9,709 nucleotides of DNA from an uncultured Elusimicrobium sp. (GTDB lineage: Bacteria; Elusimicrobiota; Elusimicrobia; Elusimicrobiales; Elusimicrobiaceae): contig CACXHA010000110.1 in NCBI GenBank assembly GCA_902767385.1, positions 1 through 9,709 on the forward strand, in the 5' to 3' direction. The position numbers were made by a program, and so were the translations under genes. The notes below the pieces were generated by a model. It was not told the origin of the DNA and ran no database searches. It saw nothing but the letters and a program-made list of their open reading frames with translations. Position 1 is the first letter of the stretch. The number at the start of each line of letters is the position of its first letter. This document shows, piece after piece, positions 1-6,550 of this stretch.

Positions 1-53
1 ACCTTCAACCTACCGGTTAACAGCCGGTCGCTCCACCATTGAGCTAAGGGCGA
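1..53 (-). tRNA. tRNA-Asn (GTT), 3' part cut by window edge
   Basis: Read on the minus strand, the sequence folds as a tRNA from its 5' end: acceptor half TCGCCCT (53-47), TA, a D-arm with GCTC/GAGC, an anticodon stem ACCGG/CCGGT, and the 7-base anticodon loop CTGTTAA. The anticodon GTT (complement of 19-21) specifies asparagine. The variable loop AGGTT and the first bases of the T stem are present, and the rest lies outside the window. It lies downstream of the ankyrin gene on the same strand but has its own promoter. Confidence 0.93.
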
Positions 54-74
54 ATAAATCTTAACTACATATTT

Positions 75-103
75 ATTATAGTAAATCCCAATTTGTTTGT
101 AAA
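75..103 (-). promoter_or_regulatory. Promoter of tRNA-Asn
   Basis: On the minus strand, TTTACA (103-98) is followed by a 17-base spacer and a consensus TATAAT (80-75). Initiation is expected near 68, about 15 bases before the tRNA 5' end. This is a near-consensus housekeeping sigma promoter, lying just after the ankyrin stop codon. Confidence 0.8.
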
Positions 104-109
104 TATATT

Positions 110-721
110 TTATTTTCTTGGCTTACTATACTTTTCAAGCAAATCAACAACCGCAGAGTTTCCTTGCGTTTGGGCATAATACATAGCATCATGCCCGTAT
201 ATATCTTTCAAATCAATTTTCGCTCCGCGCTTGAGCATATATTCCAATAAATCAAGGCGTGCTTTTTCCGTTTCAAAGGGTTGCGTGACGGCCATCATCA
301 GTGCACTGGCCCCTAAATTCGTTTGGATATTTAAATCCGCCCCCTTAAAAATAAACCATTTGGCTACGTTAGCTTGACCGTCGCGGGCTGCCACAAATAA
401 GGGGGTCCACCCTCGCGGCGTGGGCAAGTTAATATCAAATCCCGCTTTTAATAAATATTCTACCACCTTACCGTTCCCGCTGCTTGCGGCGGCATGCAAC
501 GCGTGAAAAGTTTGAGCATAGTAATTGCGCTCGGGATCGGTAAAGGTTAACCGATAACCTAAAGGGGCCCCTTGCTCCACATCATTTTTTACGCTAATCA
601 AATCCCCGTAATAAGCATCAGTCACTAGATTTTCCCCGCGCTCTCTATACAAAGCACCTCGGTACGAAAAGGTCAGCCAACACACTCCTACAAAAATAAT
701 TAAAATAAGATATTTTTTCAT
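110..721 (-). CDS. Membrane-anchored ankyrin-repeat protein (203 aa)
   Basis: The protein has a short basic start (MKKY) and one hydrophobic segment at about residues 4-19 without a lipobox cysteine, so it is probably an uncleaved membrane anchor or signal peptide. About four ankyrin repeats follow. Residues 33-52 look like a cap (AYYGD..V...GA). Clear repeats lie at about 72-103 (HALHAAASSGN..VVEYLLKAG), 104-133 (GWTPLFVAARDG..KGADLN), 136-170 (longer than usual, with an insert before LLEYMLKRGA) and 174-198 (degenerate, YGHDAMYYAQTQGN). Ankyrin repeats mediate protein binding, and the partner is unknown here. Repeats placed after an N-terminal hydrophobic segment suggest an envelope or periplasmic location. 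The reading frame stays open upstream to 928, but ATG at 721 is preferred: it starts the hydrophobic segment and has an extended -10 six bases upstream, whereas the longer version would overlap the divergent gene. No Shine-Dalgarno sequence is seen. Confidence 0.85.
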   Translation of the reverse strand: MKKYLILIIFVGVCWLTFSYRGALYRERGENLVTDAYYGDLISVKNDVEQGAPLGYRLTFTDPERNYYAQTFHALHAAASSGNGKVVEYLLKAGFDINLPTPRGWTPLFVAARDGQANVAKWFIFKGADLNIQTNLGASALMMAVTQPFETEKARLDLLEYMLKRGAKIDLKDIYGHDAMYYAQTQGNSAVVDLLEKYSKPRK

Positions 722-727
722 ACGGGT

Positions 728-736
728 ATTGTAGCA
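728..736 (-). promoter_or_regulatory. Extended -10 of ankyrin gene (leaderless)
   Basis: The minus strand reads TGC-TACAAT (736-728), an extended -10 element, then six bases (ACCCGT), then the ATG at 721. With a standard 6-base discriminator the first transcribed base is the A of ATG. No convincing -35 is visible, as is common for TGn promoters. Confidence 0.55.
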
Positions 737-742
737 AATAAG

Positions 743-748
743 TATAAT
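743..748 (+). promoter_or_regulatory. -10 element for the 982-aa gene
   Basis: A perfect TATAAT (743-748) lies in the divergent spacer, with no good -35 or TGn element. Predicted initiation is at about 755, which is the A of an ATG. The element lies within the footprint expected for the opposing ankyrin promoter, so the two promoters probably cannot be occupied together. Confidence 0.5.
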
Positions 749-754
749 AGAAGT

Positions 755-799
755 ATGTTCATTTTCGCGCCTTGGCGGATTACTCAATATGCTCAATAA
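755..799 (+). CDS. Possible 14-codon leader ORF overlapping the next gene start
   Basis: ATG at 755 stands exactly six bases after TATAAT and opens a frame encoding MFIFAPWRITQYAQ, stopping at 797-799. It covers the ATG of the 982-aa gene (789) in a different frame. The main gene has no good Shine-Dalgarno sequence and no other in-frame start upstream, so termination at 799 and reinitiation at 789 could couple the two. The peptide resembles nothing I recognise. It could be chance, or the trace of a single-base indel joining this start to the main frame. Confidence 0.3.
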   Translation: MFIFAPWRITQYAQ

Positions 800-3737
800 C
801 CACGTAAAACCCAGAAGTGCATACTGGGATAATATCAAAGGACTACTTATTTTCTTAGTGGTGTTTGGCCATTTACTATTTGATTTACAGAAATTAGCTC
901 CTTTTCTAAATACGCTTGTAGACAGCATTTATCTGTTTCATATGCCCGCATTTGTTTTTATATCGGGTTATTTCGGCAAAAGTAAACAAGCCTGCAGCCC
1001 CCAGGCTGTTATTAAATTCCTTTTCTTGTACGTTATCTTTAACAGTGCTATGGGGTTTAACTACGGCTTTAATTCGTTACTGATTCCGGTATATTCTTGC
1101 TGGTATTTGCTGGCCCTAGTCGTATGGAGAATAGTAACGCCGTACGTGGTTTCTTTAAAATACATGGTTTGGTTGTCTTTTGTGGTTGCTTTATTTGCCG
1201 GCTTTTACCCAAGCATTAACAACACACTGGCTGCCGCCAGAATTATCGGTTTTTTCCCCTATTACCTATGCGGATATCTCTTAAGTACTTCCCGCGGTGA
1301 AGCCTTATGTAACTACGCGTATTTGCCCCGTCTGCTTAAAGGAATAGTTGTATGGGCCATTGGAATTGGAATCGGCTGGATAGCTTTGAAAACTTTTCAT
1401 TACACAGATGATGCCTTGCAAATGGGTGCCTATACAGATTGGGGAATAGATGCCTTTGCCAGAATTGTCCTCTACGCGTTCGCTTTTACGATAATCTATG
1501 CCTTACGCTGTGTATCCCCCAACCGTTCGTTGTCGTTCCTCACGTTGTTTGGGCGCAATTCACTATGGATATTCCTTATACACCGTCCGCTGACGCTGTT
1601 ATTGTCCCCTTTTCTTAATACACAGACGACCGGAACAATTATTGCGGTTTCTTTAGTGCTTAGTTTCATCCTCTGTTATTTGTGCGGAAATGACTTTTTG
1701 GCCTTCTACATGAACCGGTTTGCGGCACAAGGAGTACACATTTTTATAGCCCCAAAAACAACCCGGTTAAACGCCGCGAAAGTAGCTCTATTGGGTGTGG
1801 GAATCGGATTTATTTTCTTGGTTTTTTATAAAGCGTATGAGCCTGCTGCCTTTAAAGAATTACGTTCTATGGCCATAGGCACTCCCGTGCGGACCTCTGC
1901 CGTACAGGCTACTGCCAAACAGCCAACTCAGCCCCCGGTACAAACGCTATCCCCCACGCAAAAACAATCCTTTGACAACGCCTTTAGAATTACCTTTGCG
2001 GGTGATTTAATCCTGCTGGAAGACCAAGTAAAACGCGGGTACCGTAATGGGAAATATGACTTTAGCGACGTGTTTGAATATGCCCGCAAGCACATTGAAT
2101 CAGCGGATTTTTCCATTGGCGTATTTGAGGGCCCTATAGCCGGGCAACAAGTGGGATATTCTCAAGGGAATTTTGACGATCACAAAGCTCTGTTTTTAAA
2201 TTTCCCTAGCGAATTTGCTTGGGCAGTTAAACAAGCCGGTTTTGACTTGGTAACTACGGCCAACAATCATTTATTGGACAAAGGGCTTCCCGGAGCTATA
2301 AAAACATTAGACACGTTGGACGAGATCGGGCTAGATCATACCGGTTCCTACCGTACCCTTTCGGAAAAAGAAAACAAAAAAATCAAGCTGGTGGAACGGG
2401 AAGGAATTAAAATGGCGTTTTTGTCCTATACATACGGAAGCAATTATATCAATACCAAAGATTTGGCGCAGGGAAAACTAAGTTTTGTCACTTCCGTGAT
2501 AGCAGACCCGAAGAGCCCTTTGTTTGATGCTTCTAAAGCGCAAGTGGAACAAGATTTTAAAGAAGCCAAGGCTCTCCGGCCTGATTTAATTATTGTGTTG
2601 CCTCACACGGGTACCCAGTTTTCCAATTATCCCGATCAGCAACAAGAAGTATGGTTTGATATTTTTAAACAAAACGGAGCCGATATTATTTTGGGCGACC
2701 ACCCCCATGTGGTGGAACCGATTAAAGTAGAACAGGGTAAAAACGGCCTTGTAGTTACCGGCTACTGCCCGGGAAATTTTGCAAACATCTATCGGAAACA
2801 ACAAGGGGATACCAGCATGCTGGTGGATGTTTACATAGACCGTACAACTAAAAAGGTCTTGGGGGCCGGCATGGTCCCCCTCTACACACAAGCCCAAGCC
2901 GACGGCAATTATAGAGCTTTGCCCATATATGATATCATGCACGACCCGCTACTGCGCCGGCAACTGAGCACAGATGACCAGCAACGTGCCCAGGAAGCTT
3001 TTGCCCGTATTGCCCAAGTAGTATTAACAACCCGCCTAGATATTTCCTCGGTTGCCCCCCGTTATTATTTGAACGAAAACGGATGGTTGCGTGAAAAAGC
3101 TCCCCCCCTTACCTTAACCGATCAGATGAAACAAGGGCTCCTTTATGAAGCATTAGAACAACACGATACTATTTGCTTTATTGGGGACAGTATAACCCGG
3201 GGTGCGAAAAACGGAGGGTATGCGTGGTATGAACCTTTGGAACCTTATTTATCGGGCAAATCCGTTTACAACTACTCTAAAGACGGAGCCACCGTCTCTG
3301 ATATCATAAAAAACGTTGCGTTAATTCCTTCTGCCCAACTGTATATCATTGCGTTGGGCACAAACGATGTGCGCTACCGCAACGCTTCTTGCGCAATGAC
3401 ACCCCAAGATTATGTAAACCAACTCAATGAATTAAAAAATAAATTACTTGCAAAAACTCCCCACGCCCAATTTATTTTTATAGCTCCCTGGTATTCAACG
3501 GACGGAGATCCGTTTTCCTCCCTTCCGTTTGCTCAAAAAACAATTCTTAACGAAACCTATAGCCAAGCATTGCAGGAGTATTGCCAAGCTAACGGGTTGG
3601 GCTATATCAACCCAAATCCTTATATCCGCCAAATCCTACAGACTCGACCGCAACAAATATATTTGTTAGACCATATCCACCCAAACGCCGGTGAAGGAAT
3701 TGCGCTTTACACTCGCGCGGTTCTACTACAAGATTAA
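789..3737 (+). CDS. Acyltransferase - CapA-like - SGNH hydrolase fusion protein (982 aa)
   Basis: Three domains are visible. (1) Residues about 10-350 form a multi-pass membrane O-acyltransferase of the acyltransferase-3 / fucose-4-O-acetylase-like type: YWDNIKG near the start, His28 in VVFGH, FHMP..FISGYF at 50-62, and a last membrane helix at about 331-348. (2) After a Pro/Thr/Gln-rich linker (about 365-396) comes a CapA (PGA_cap) metallophosphatase-like domain, about 398-700, with FAGD (Asp406), EGPI (Glu447), ANNH (492-494), PHTG (His606) and GDHPH (636-640). (3) Residues about 790-982 form an SGNH/GDSL hydrolase with GDSIT (Ser801), GTND (857-860) and DHIHP (Asp961, His964). Basic residues before the last helix put domains 2 and 3 outside the cytoplasm. 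The likely role is moving acyl groups from the cytoplasm onto, or off, a surface glycan or wall polymer; the substrate is unknown. ATG 789 is the only in-frame start and leaves the usual short lead before YWDN. Confidence 0.9.
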   Translation: MLNNHVKPRSAYWDNIKGLLIFLVVFGHLLFDLQKLAPFLNTLVDSIYLFHMPAFVFISGYFGKSKQACSPQAVIKFLFLYVIFNSAMGFNYGFNSLLIPVYSCWYLLALVVWRIVTPYVVSLKYMVWLSFVVALFAGFYPSINNTLAAARIIGFFPYYLCGYLLSTSRGEALCNYAYLPRLLKGIVVWAIGIGIGWIALKTFHYTDDALQMGAYTDWGIDAFARIVLYAFAFTIIYALRCVSPNRSLSFLTLFGRNSLWIFLIHRPLTLLLSPFLNTQTTGTIIAVSLVLSFILCYLCGNDFLAFYMNRFAAQGVHIFIAPKTTRLNAAKVALLGVGIGFIFLVFYKAYEPAAFKELRSMAIGTPVRTSAVQATAKQPTQPPVQTLSPTQKQSFDNAFRITFAGDLILLEDQVKRGYRNGKYDFSDVFEYARKHIESADFSIGVFEGPIAGQQVGYSQGNFDDHKALFLNFPSEFAWAVKQAGFDLVTTANNHLLDKGLPGAIKTLDTLDEIGLDHTGSYRTLSEKENKKIKLVEREGIKMAFLSYTYGSNYINTKDLAQGKLSFVTSVIADPKSPLFDASKAQVEQDFKEAKALRPDLIIVLPHTGTQFSNYPDQQQEVWFDIFKQNGADIILGDHPHVVEPIKVEQGKNGLVVTGYCPGNFANIYRKQQGDTSMLVDVYIDRTTKKVLGAGMVPLYTQAQADGNYRALPIYDIMHDPLLRRQLSTDDQQRAQEAFARIAQVVLTTRLDISSVAPRYYLNENGWLREKAPPLTLTDQMKQGLLYEALEQHDTICFIGDSITRGAKNGGYAWYEPLEPYLSGKSVYNYSKDGATVSDIIKNVALIPSAQLYIIALGTNDVRYRNASCAMTPQDYVNQLNELKNKLLAKTPHAQFIFIAPWYSTDGDPFSSLPFAQKTILNETYSQALQEYCQANGLGYINPNPYIRQILQTRPQQIYLLDHIHPNAGEGIALYTRAVLLQD

Positions 3738-3764
3738 AAGTATTAAATGCTTGCGTATTTGAAT

Positions 3765-3773
3765 TGATATAAT
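3765..3773 (+). promoter_or_regulatory. Extended -10 promoter of the HEMLGH membrane protein gene
   Basis: TG-A-TATAAT (3765-3773) is a consensus extended -10. Exactly six bases (GTGAGT) separate it from ATG 3780, which predicts a leaderless transcript. A weak -35 candidate, TTAAAT at 3743-3748, has a 19-base spacer. The gene may also be reached by read-through from the gene 42 bases upstream, since no terminator is seen between them. Confidence 0.6.
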
Positions 3774-3779
3774 GTGAGT

Positions 3780-4508
3780 ATGAAAAATTTTTTACTGCGG
3801 TTTGACCCTTACAAACAAAGTTTCTTCTTTTTTAAAACTTCGTGGCTTACGTGGTTTATTATGTTGGCTATTGCGGTGTGGCTTACCTGGCAATGGAAAA
3901 GCGGACTTGTAAAAACTTTACTAGATAACATCTTCGTCTATGCGCCCAACTATCTAACGCATGAGATGCTGGGACATAATTTCGTGGGAAATATCTTTTT
4001 CCGCATGTTCTATTATTCTGCCCCCGAAGTAGGAAAATGGATTGCCACCTTGGCGGGCAATGGGATAGAAACGCTGTTTCCCTTATGTATCCTGCTCTTT
4101 TTACTGCGCCTGGAAGGCGGACGCTGGGCCGTCCCCCCCTTATTGTATTGGCTAGCCAGTACTTTTTACGGGGCCGGTGTCTATGCGCAAGATGCGCGCG
4201 CTTGTTCGTTGCCGCTGACTTCCTCGGATATGATGACCAACTACAAACCGGGCGAAATCTGTGGCGATTGGCGCCATATTTTAGAACCAATTGGGTTGCT
4301 GAGCTACGACCAATGGATTGCTTACACTTTTCTGTTTATAGGCAGCTTTTTATGTGTGCTGGCCTTCTATAGTGCGTGGTATTATTGGACACATACCGAC
4401 CAATACATGTATCATCCTCCAACCCCACCGGCCACAACGGATGATTGGACCCCACCTAATATATATAACCCCCTAGGAGGAGACTTCCCAGGGGGTAAAC
4501 AGGAGTAG
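3780..4508 (+). CDS. Multi-pass membrane protein with HEMLGH motif, possible metalloprotease-like (242 aa)
   Basis: Not assigned to a named family with certainty. Hydrophobic segments lie at about 22-38, 95-110, 117-133 and 180-202. A motif His61-Glu62-Met-Leu-Gly-His66 sits just before a further amphipathic stretch, and a later GDWRHIL (162-168) offers an Asp and a His. This resembles membrane-embedded zinc proteases (M50-like), where an HExxH helix and a distant Asp bind zinc, but the spacing here is HExxxH, one residue longer than HExxH, so protease activity is only a suggestion. The tail (about 205-242) is Pro/Asp/Gly-rich and probably disordered. ATG 3780 is chosen because an extended -10 lies six bases upstream; GTG 3774 is in frame and would add two residues. 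No Shine-Dalgarno sequence is present. It follows the acylation fusion gene by 42 bases on the same strand, so a joint envelope role is plausible. Confidence 0.8.
   Translation: MKNFLLRFDPYKQSFFFFKTSWLTWFIMLAIAVWLTWQWKSGLVKTLLDNIFVYAPNYLTHEMLGHNFVGNIFFRMFYYSAPEVGKWIATLAGNGIETLFPLCILLFLLRLEGGRWAVPPLLYWLASTFYGAGVYAQDARACSLPLTSSDMMTNYKPGEICGDWRHILEPIGLLSYDQWIAYTFLFIGSFLCVLAFYSAWYYWTHTDQYMYHPPTPPATTDDWTPPNIYNPLGGDFPGGKQE
4468..4496. terminator. Hairpin at convergent 3' ends, possible weak terminator
   Basis: ACCCCCT (4468-4474) pairs with AGGGGGT (4490-4496), with an inner GGA/TCC able to extend the stem past a mismatch. It lies in the last codons of the HEMLGH gene and about 40 bases past the stop of the opposing lipoprotein gene. 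On the minus strand it is followed by a TA-rich run rather than a U tract, so termination would be weak. It may simply reflect the Gly/Pro codons. Confidence 0.3.
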
Positions 4509-4535
4509 CACTTGTAGGGAGTGATATCCGTTTAT

Positions 4536-5015
4536 TTAGCGCGGCCCGCGTGAGCTGGAACCGTGCGAGTTTGATTGGGGGCCGCGGGACCCTTGCGGTC
4601 TACCGGAGAAGCCGGACGTCCTTGGTTGTCCGCCCCGGGCTTGGGGGCCTTGCGGTCCGGAGCCGGCTTTAAGGATGGGGCCGGATCCGTGTGACGTACG
4701 GGGGCCTTTGACACCAGGGGCCCGATGTTGGCCCGGGGCACGATGGTGGCCGGGGGCGGCGTAACGGGCGTGCGGACGGTAGTGCGCGGGGCCGTGGGGT
4801 GCGAAGTGCGGACCGGGTCGAAGTCCCCCCCTAGGCGGAGCCGGACGATAGCGCGGCCCGTAAGCCAATAATGGATAACTTTCCACCACTACCGTTGTAC
4901 TTTCTACGGGCAATAAGGCCTCGGTATAAATGTCGCCCGTTGGGGTTAAGGTGGCGGCACATCCGCCCAGTAACCCGGTGGTCATCAGTAAAAGCAGCAG
5001 TTTGCGTTTGGTCAT
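4536..5015 (-). CDS. Pro/Gly/His/Arg-rich lipoprotein (159 aa)
   Basis: The N-terminus is a lipoprotein signal: basic TKRK, a Leu-rich core at 6-16, and lipobox Leu16-Gly-Gly-Cys19, so the mature protein should be lipidated at Cys19 and anchored in a membrane. A short ordinary region (20-52) follows. From about 53 to the end the protein is low-complexity, rich in Pro, Gly, His, Arg and Ser, with imperfect APGHHR / APGQHR / APGVKG repeats at about 87-101. No enzymatic domain is seen. About ten histidines suggest possible metal or anion binding, but this is inference. The start at 5015 is supported by GGAGGTGAT eight bases upstream of ATG; earlier in-frame ATGs (5039, 5030) overlap the dyad or the Shine-Dalgarno region and would spoil the signal peptide. 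The 3' part is strikingly GC-rich compared with its neighbours. It is convergent with the HEMLGH gene and divergent from ktrB. Confidence 0.82.
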   Translation of the reverse strand: MTKRKLLLLLMTTGLLGGCAATLTPTGDIYTEALLPVESTTVVVESYPLLAYGPRYRPAPPRGGLRPGPHFAPHGPAHYRPHARYAAPGHHRAPGQHRAPGVKGPRTSHGSGPILKAGSGPQGPQARGGQPRTSGFSGRPQGSRGPQSNSHGSSSRGPR

Positions 5016-5030
5016 AGCAATCACCTCCAT

Positions 5031-5056
5031 AAAATTCAAACACTTGTTTGAATTTT
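5031..5056. promoter_or_regulatory. 26-bp perfect dyad next to the lipoprotein Shine-Dalgarno
   Basis: AAAATTCAAACA (5031-5042), CT, then TGTTTGAATTTT (5045-5056): twelve-base arms that are exact reverse complements. On the minus-strand mRNA it forms a stem-loop ending two bases before GGAGG. It could be an operator, a 5' mRNA stabiliser, or a structure modulating ribosome access. It is followed by T-rich sequence on the plus strand, but no plus-strand gene needs a terminator here. Confidence 0.55.
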
Positions 5057-5059
5057 TTT

Positions 5060-5088
5060 ATTGCATTTTTTTAATTTCCCCAATACAA
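5060..5088 (-). promoter_or_regulatory. Weak candidate promoter of the lipoprotein gene
   Basis: The minus strand has TTGTAT (5088-5083), a 17-base spacer and TGCAAT (5065-5060). Initiation would fall near 5053, at the outer edge of the dyad, so the transcript would begin with the stem-loop. The -10 is a poor match. Confidence 0.25.
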
Positions 5089-5131
5089 AACCGCTTAAAC
5101 AAGCCCCCTTATTTTTGCAGGCAAGTAGCGG

Positions 5132-5161
5132 TTGTGATACCAAATAACTTATTTATATAAT
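5132..5161 (+). promoter_or_regulatory. Promoter of ktrB-rimO (leaderless)
   Basis: TTGTGA (5132-5137), an 18-base spacer, TATAAT (5156-5161), then six bases (GTATGT) and ATG 5168. Predicted initiation is on the A of the start codon. No Shine-Dalgarno sequence is present. Confidence 0.65.
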
Positions 5162-5167
5162 GTATGT

Positions 5168-6547
5168 ATGAGCATAAATTGGCAAAATGTACTTACAAAA
5201 ACTAAAGATTTTCTTCGCCTTTCCCTCAAAAAGTACTTTATCTTTTTGTTGCACTTGACGCCGCACCAAAATATCGCGCAAACGGTGCTTTCGTACACTG
5301 TGCTGGGGTGGATTTTGCTCTCTTTGCCGTTTATGACTAACGGCGGGGTCGGGTTTTTGGACAATTTGTTTACCTCTGCCGCGGCGGTATCTACGGCCGG
5401 ATTGCAAACCGTTAACTTTGCCGATTCATACACGTTACTAGGCAAACTTGTAGTGCTTGTTTTAATTCAAATCGGCGGCGTGGGATACATGACGTTCTCC
5501 TCCTTTTTCTTTTTAGCCATTGCCAAAAAACACCGTTTACGCAAAAGCCAAGAAGAAGCCTTGAGTGCCGACGTAAAACTACCGGAAACGTTAAAACTGT
5601 CCGATTTTTTGTGGTCTGCCTTAGTCTTTACCACCGTTGCGGAAAGTATTGGCGCGGTGTTTTTGTTTAACTACTTCCGCCACCACGATTTTACGATTCT
5701 AAACGCGGCGTGGTATAGCATTTTCCACAGTGTAAGCGCGTTTTGTACCGCCGGATATACGCTATGGAATAATAATTTAATGGATTTTACTGACAGTAAA
5801 ACCATTAATATCGTCATTTCTTGCTTGTCTTTAGCGGGGGCCATCGGATTTATCGTAGCGGCTGACCTGTTTAACTTTGTGCGCCGCAAGACCAAAGAAA
5901 TTTCTTTTACTACCAAAATTATCATGCTGACCACGCTAGTCATACTGGCCTTTGGTACGTTTACGTTATTTGTAACCACGCCGCATTTAAGCTTGGCTGA
6001 AGCCTTTTTCCAAACCATGGGGGCGTCTACCACATCGGGATTTAACACCGCTGATATTAGCCAATTATCTTCGTGCTCGGTACTGATTTTGATTTTGATT
6101 ATGTCTATCGGCGGTTCCCCCTCCGGGACTGCCGGCGGTCTGAAAACAACCACTTTTGCCAGCGTGGTAGCCATTGTACGCAGCCACTTGCACTTAAACC
6201 CGCGCGTGGAATTTTTGGGGCATACTTTCCCCGTACAGCGGTTGTACGCGGCTACTTCCTCGGTACTGTTATACGGATTTTTTCTATTTTGCAGCGTGTT
6301 TTTACTGACCTGGACGGAGAATTTACCTTTTCTAAACTTATTATTTGAAGCCACAGCCGCGCTCAGTACGGCCGGGTTTTCTATGGAAATTACCACCCAA
6401 CTTTCTACGCTGGGAAAACTGATTATTATTGCCACCATGCTCATTGGACGCATTGGTGTAGTAACCTTTAGTTTGGCACTGATGTCCACCGATGCCGACG
6501 AAGTAAAACCCAAACCTGCCGCCGAACGTGCCGATGTGGCCGTATAA
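5168..6547 (+). CDS. ktrB: KtrB/TrkH-family K+ (or Na+-coupled K+) transporter membrane subunit (459 aa)
   Basis: This is the ion-conducting subunit of a Trk/Ktr potassium uptake system in the cytoplasmic membrane. Four repeated M1-P-M2 units are visible through their selectivity-filter glycines: AVSTAGLQ (Gly78), AFCTAGYT (Gly196), GASTTSGFNT (Gly291) and ALSTAGFS (Gly403). Also present are the conserved gate loop GGSPSGTAGGLKTTT (315-329) and the GRIG near the C-terminus (Arg428). The length and an N-terminus that begins directly with the LTP..(membrane helix)..LP segment fit KtrB rather than the longer TrkH. Such channels work with a cytosolic nucleotide-binding ring protein (KtrA/TrkA), which is not in this window. 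ATG 5168 is set by the -10 six bases upstream. The stop is three bases before the rimO start, so the two are cotranscribed. The C-terminal tail (about 440-459) is charged and Ala/Pro-rich. Confidence 0.92.
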   Translation: MSINWQNVLTKTKDFLRLSLKKYFIFLLHLTPHQNIAQTVLSYTVLGWILLSLPFMTNGGVGFLDNLFTSAAAVSTAGLQTVNFADSYTLLGKLVVLVLIQIGGVGYMTFSSFFFLAIAKKHRLRKSQEEALSADVKLPETLKLSDFLWSALVFTTVAESIGAVFLFNYFRHHDFTILNAAWYSIFHSVSAFCTAGYTLWNNNLMDFTDSKTINIVISCLSLAGAIGFIVAADLFNFVRRKTKEISFTTKIIMLTTLVILAFGTFTLFVTTPHLSLAEAFFQTMGASTTSGFNTADISQLSSCSVLILILIMSIGGSPSGTAGGLKTTTFASVVAIVRSHLHLNPRVEFLGHTFPVQRLYAATSSVLLYGFFLFCSVFLLTWTENLPFLNLLFEATAALSTAGFSMEITTQLSTLGKLIIIATMLIGRIGVVTFSLALMSTDADEVKPKPAAERADVAV

Positions 6548-6550
6548 CTT

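Noticed and set aside
722..928. N-terminal extension of the ankyrin gene to ATG 928
   Set aside because: It would run through the divergent promoter spacer and into the 982-aa gene, and would bury the hydrophobic N-terminal anchor that begins at ATG 721.
3774..3779. GTG at 3774 as start of the HEMLGH gene
   Set aside because: It begins directly after the last base of TATAAT, too close for a transcript from that promoter to include it; ATG 3780 fits +1.
3883..4372. Open frames on both strands inside the HEMLGH gene
   Set aside because: Arg/Cys/Pro-rich shadow translations with no family features or start signals; the membrane-protein frame explains the region.
4532..5043. Two other minus-strand frames over the lipoprotein gene
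   Set aside because: They are out-of-frame readings of the GC-rich lipoprotein sequence; the lipobox frame with its Shine-Dalgarno is clearly the coding one.
5671..6513. 280-aa open frame antisense to ktrB
   Set aside because: It mirrors the ktrB codons (Val/Ser/Thr/Lys-rich), has no Shine-Dalgarno or promoter, and ktrB motifs are intact throughout.
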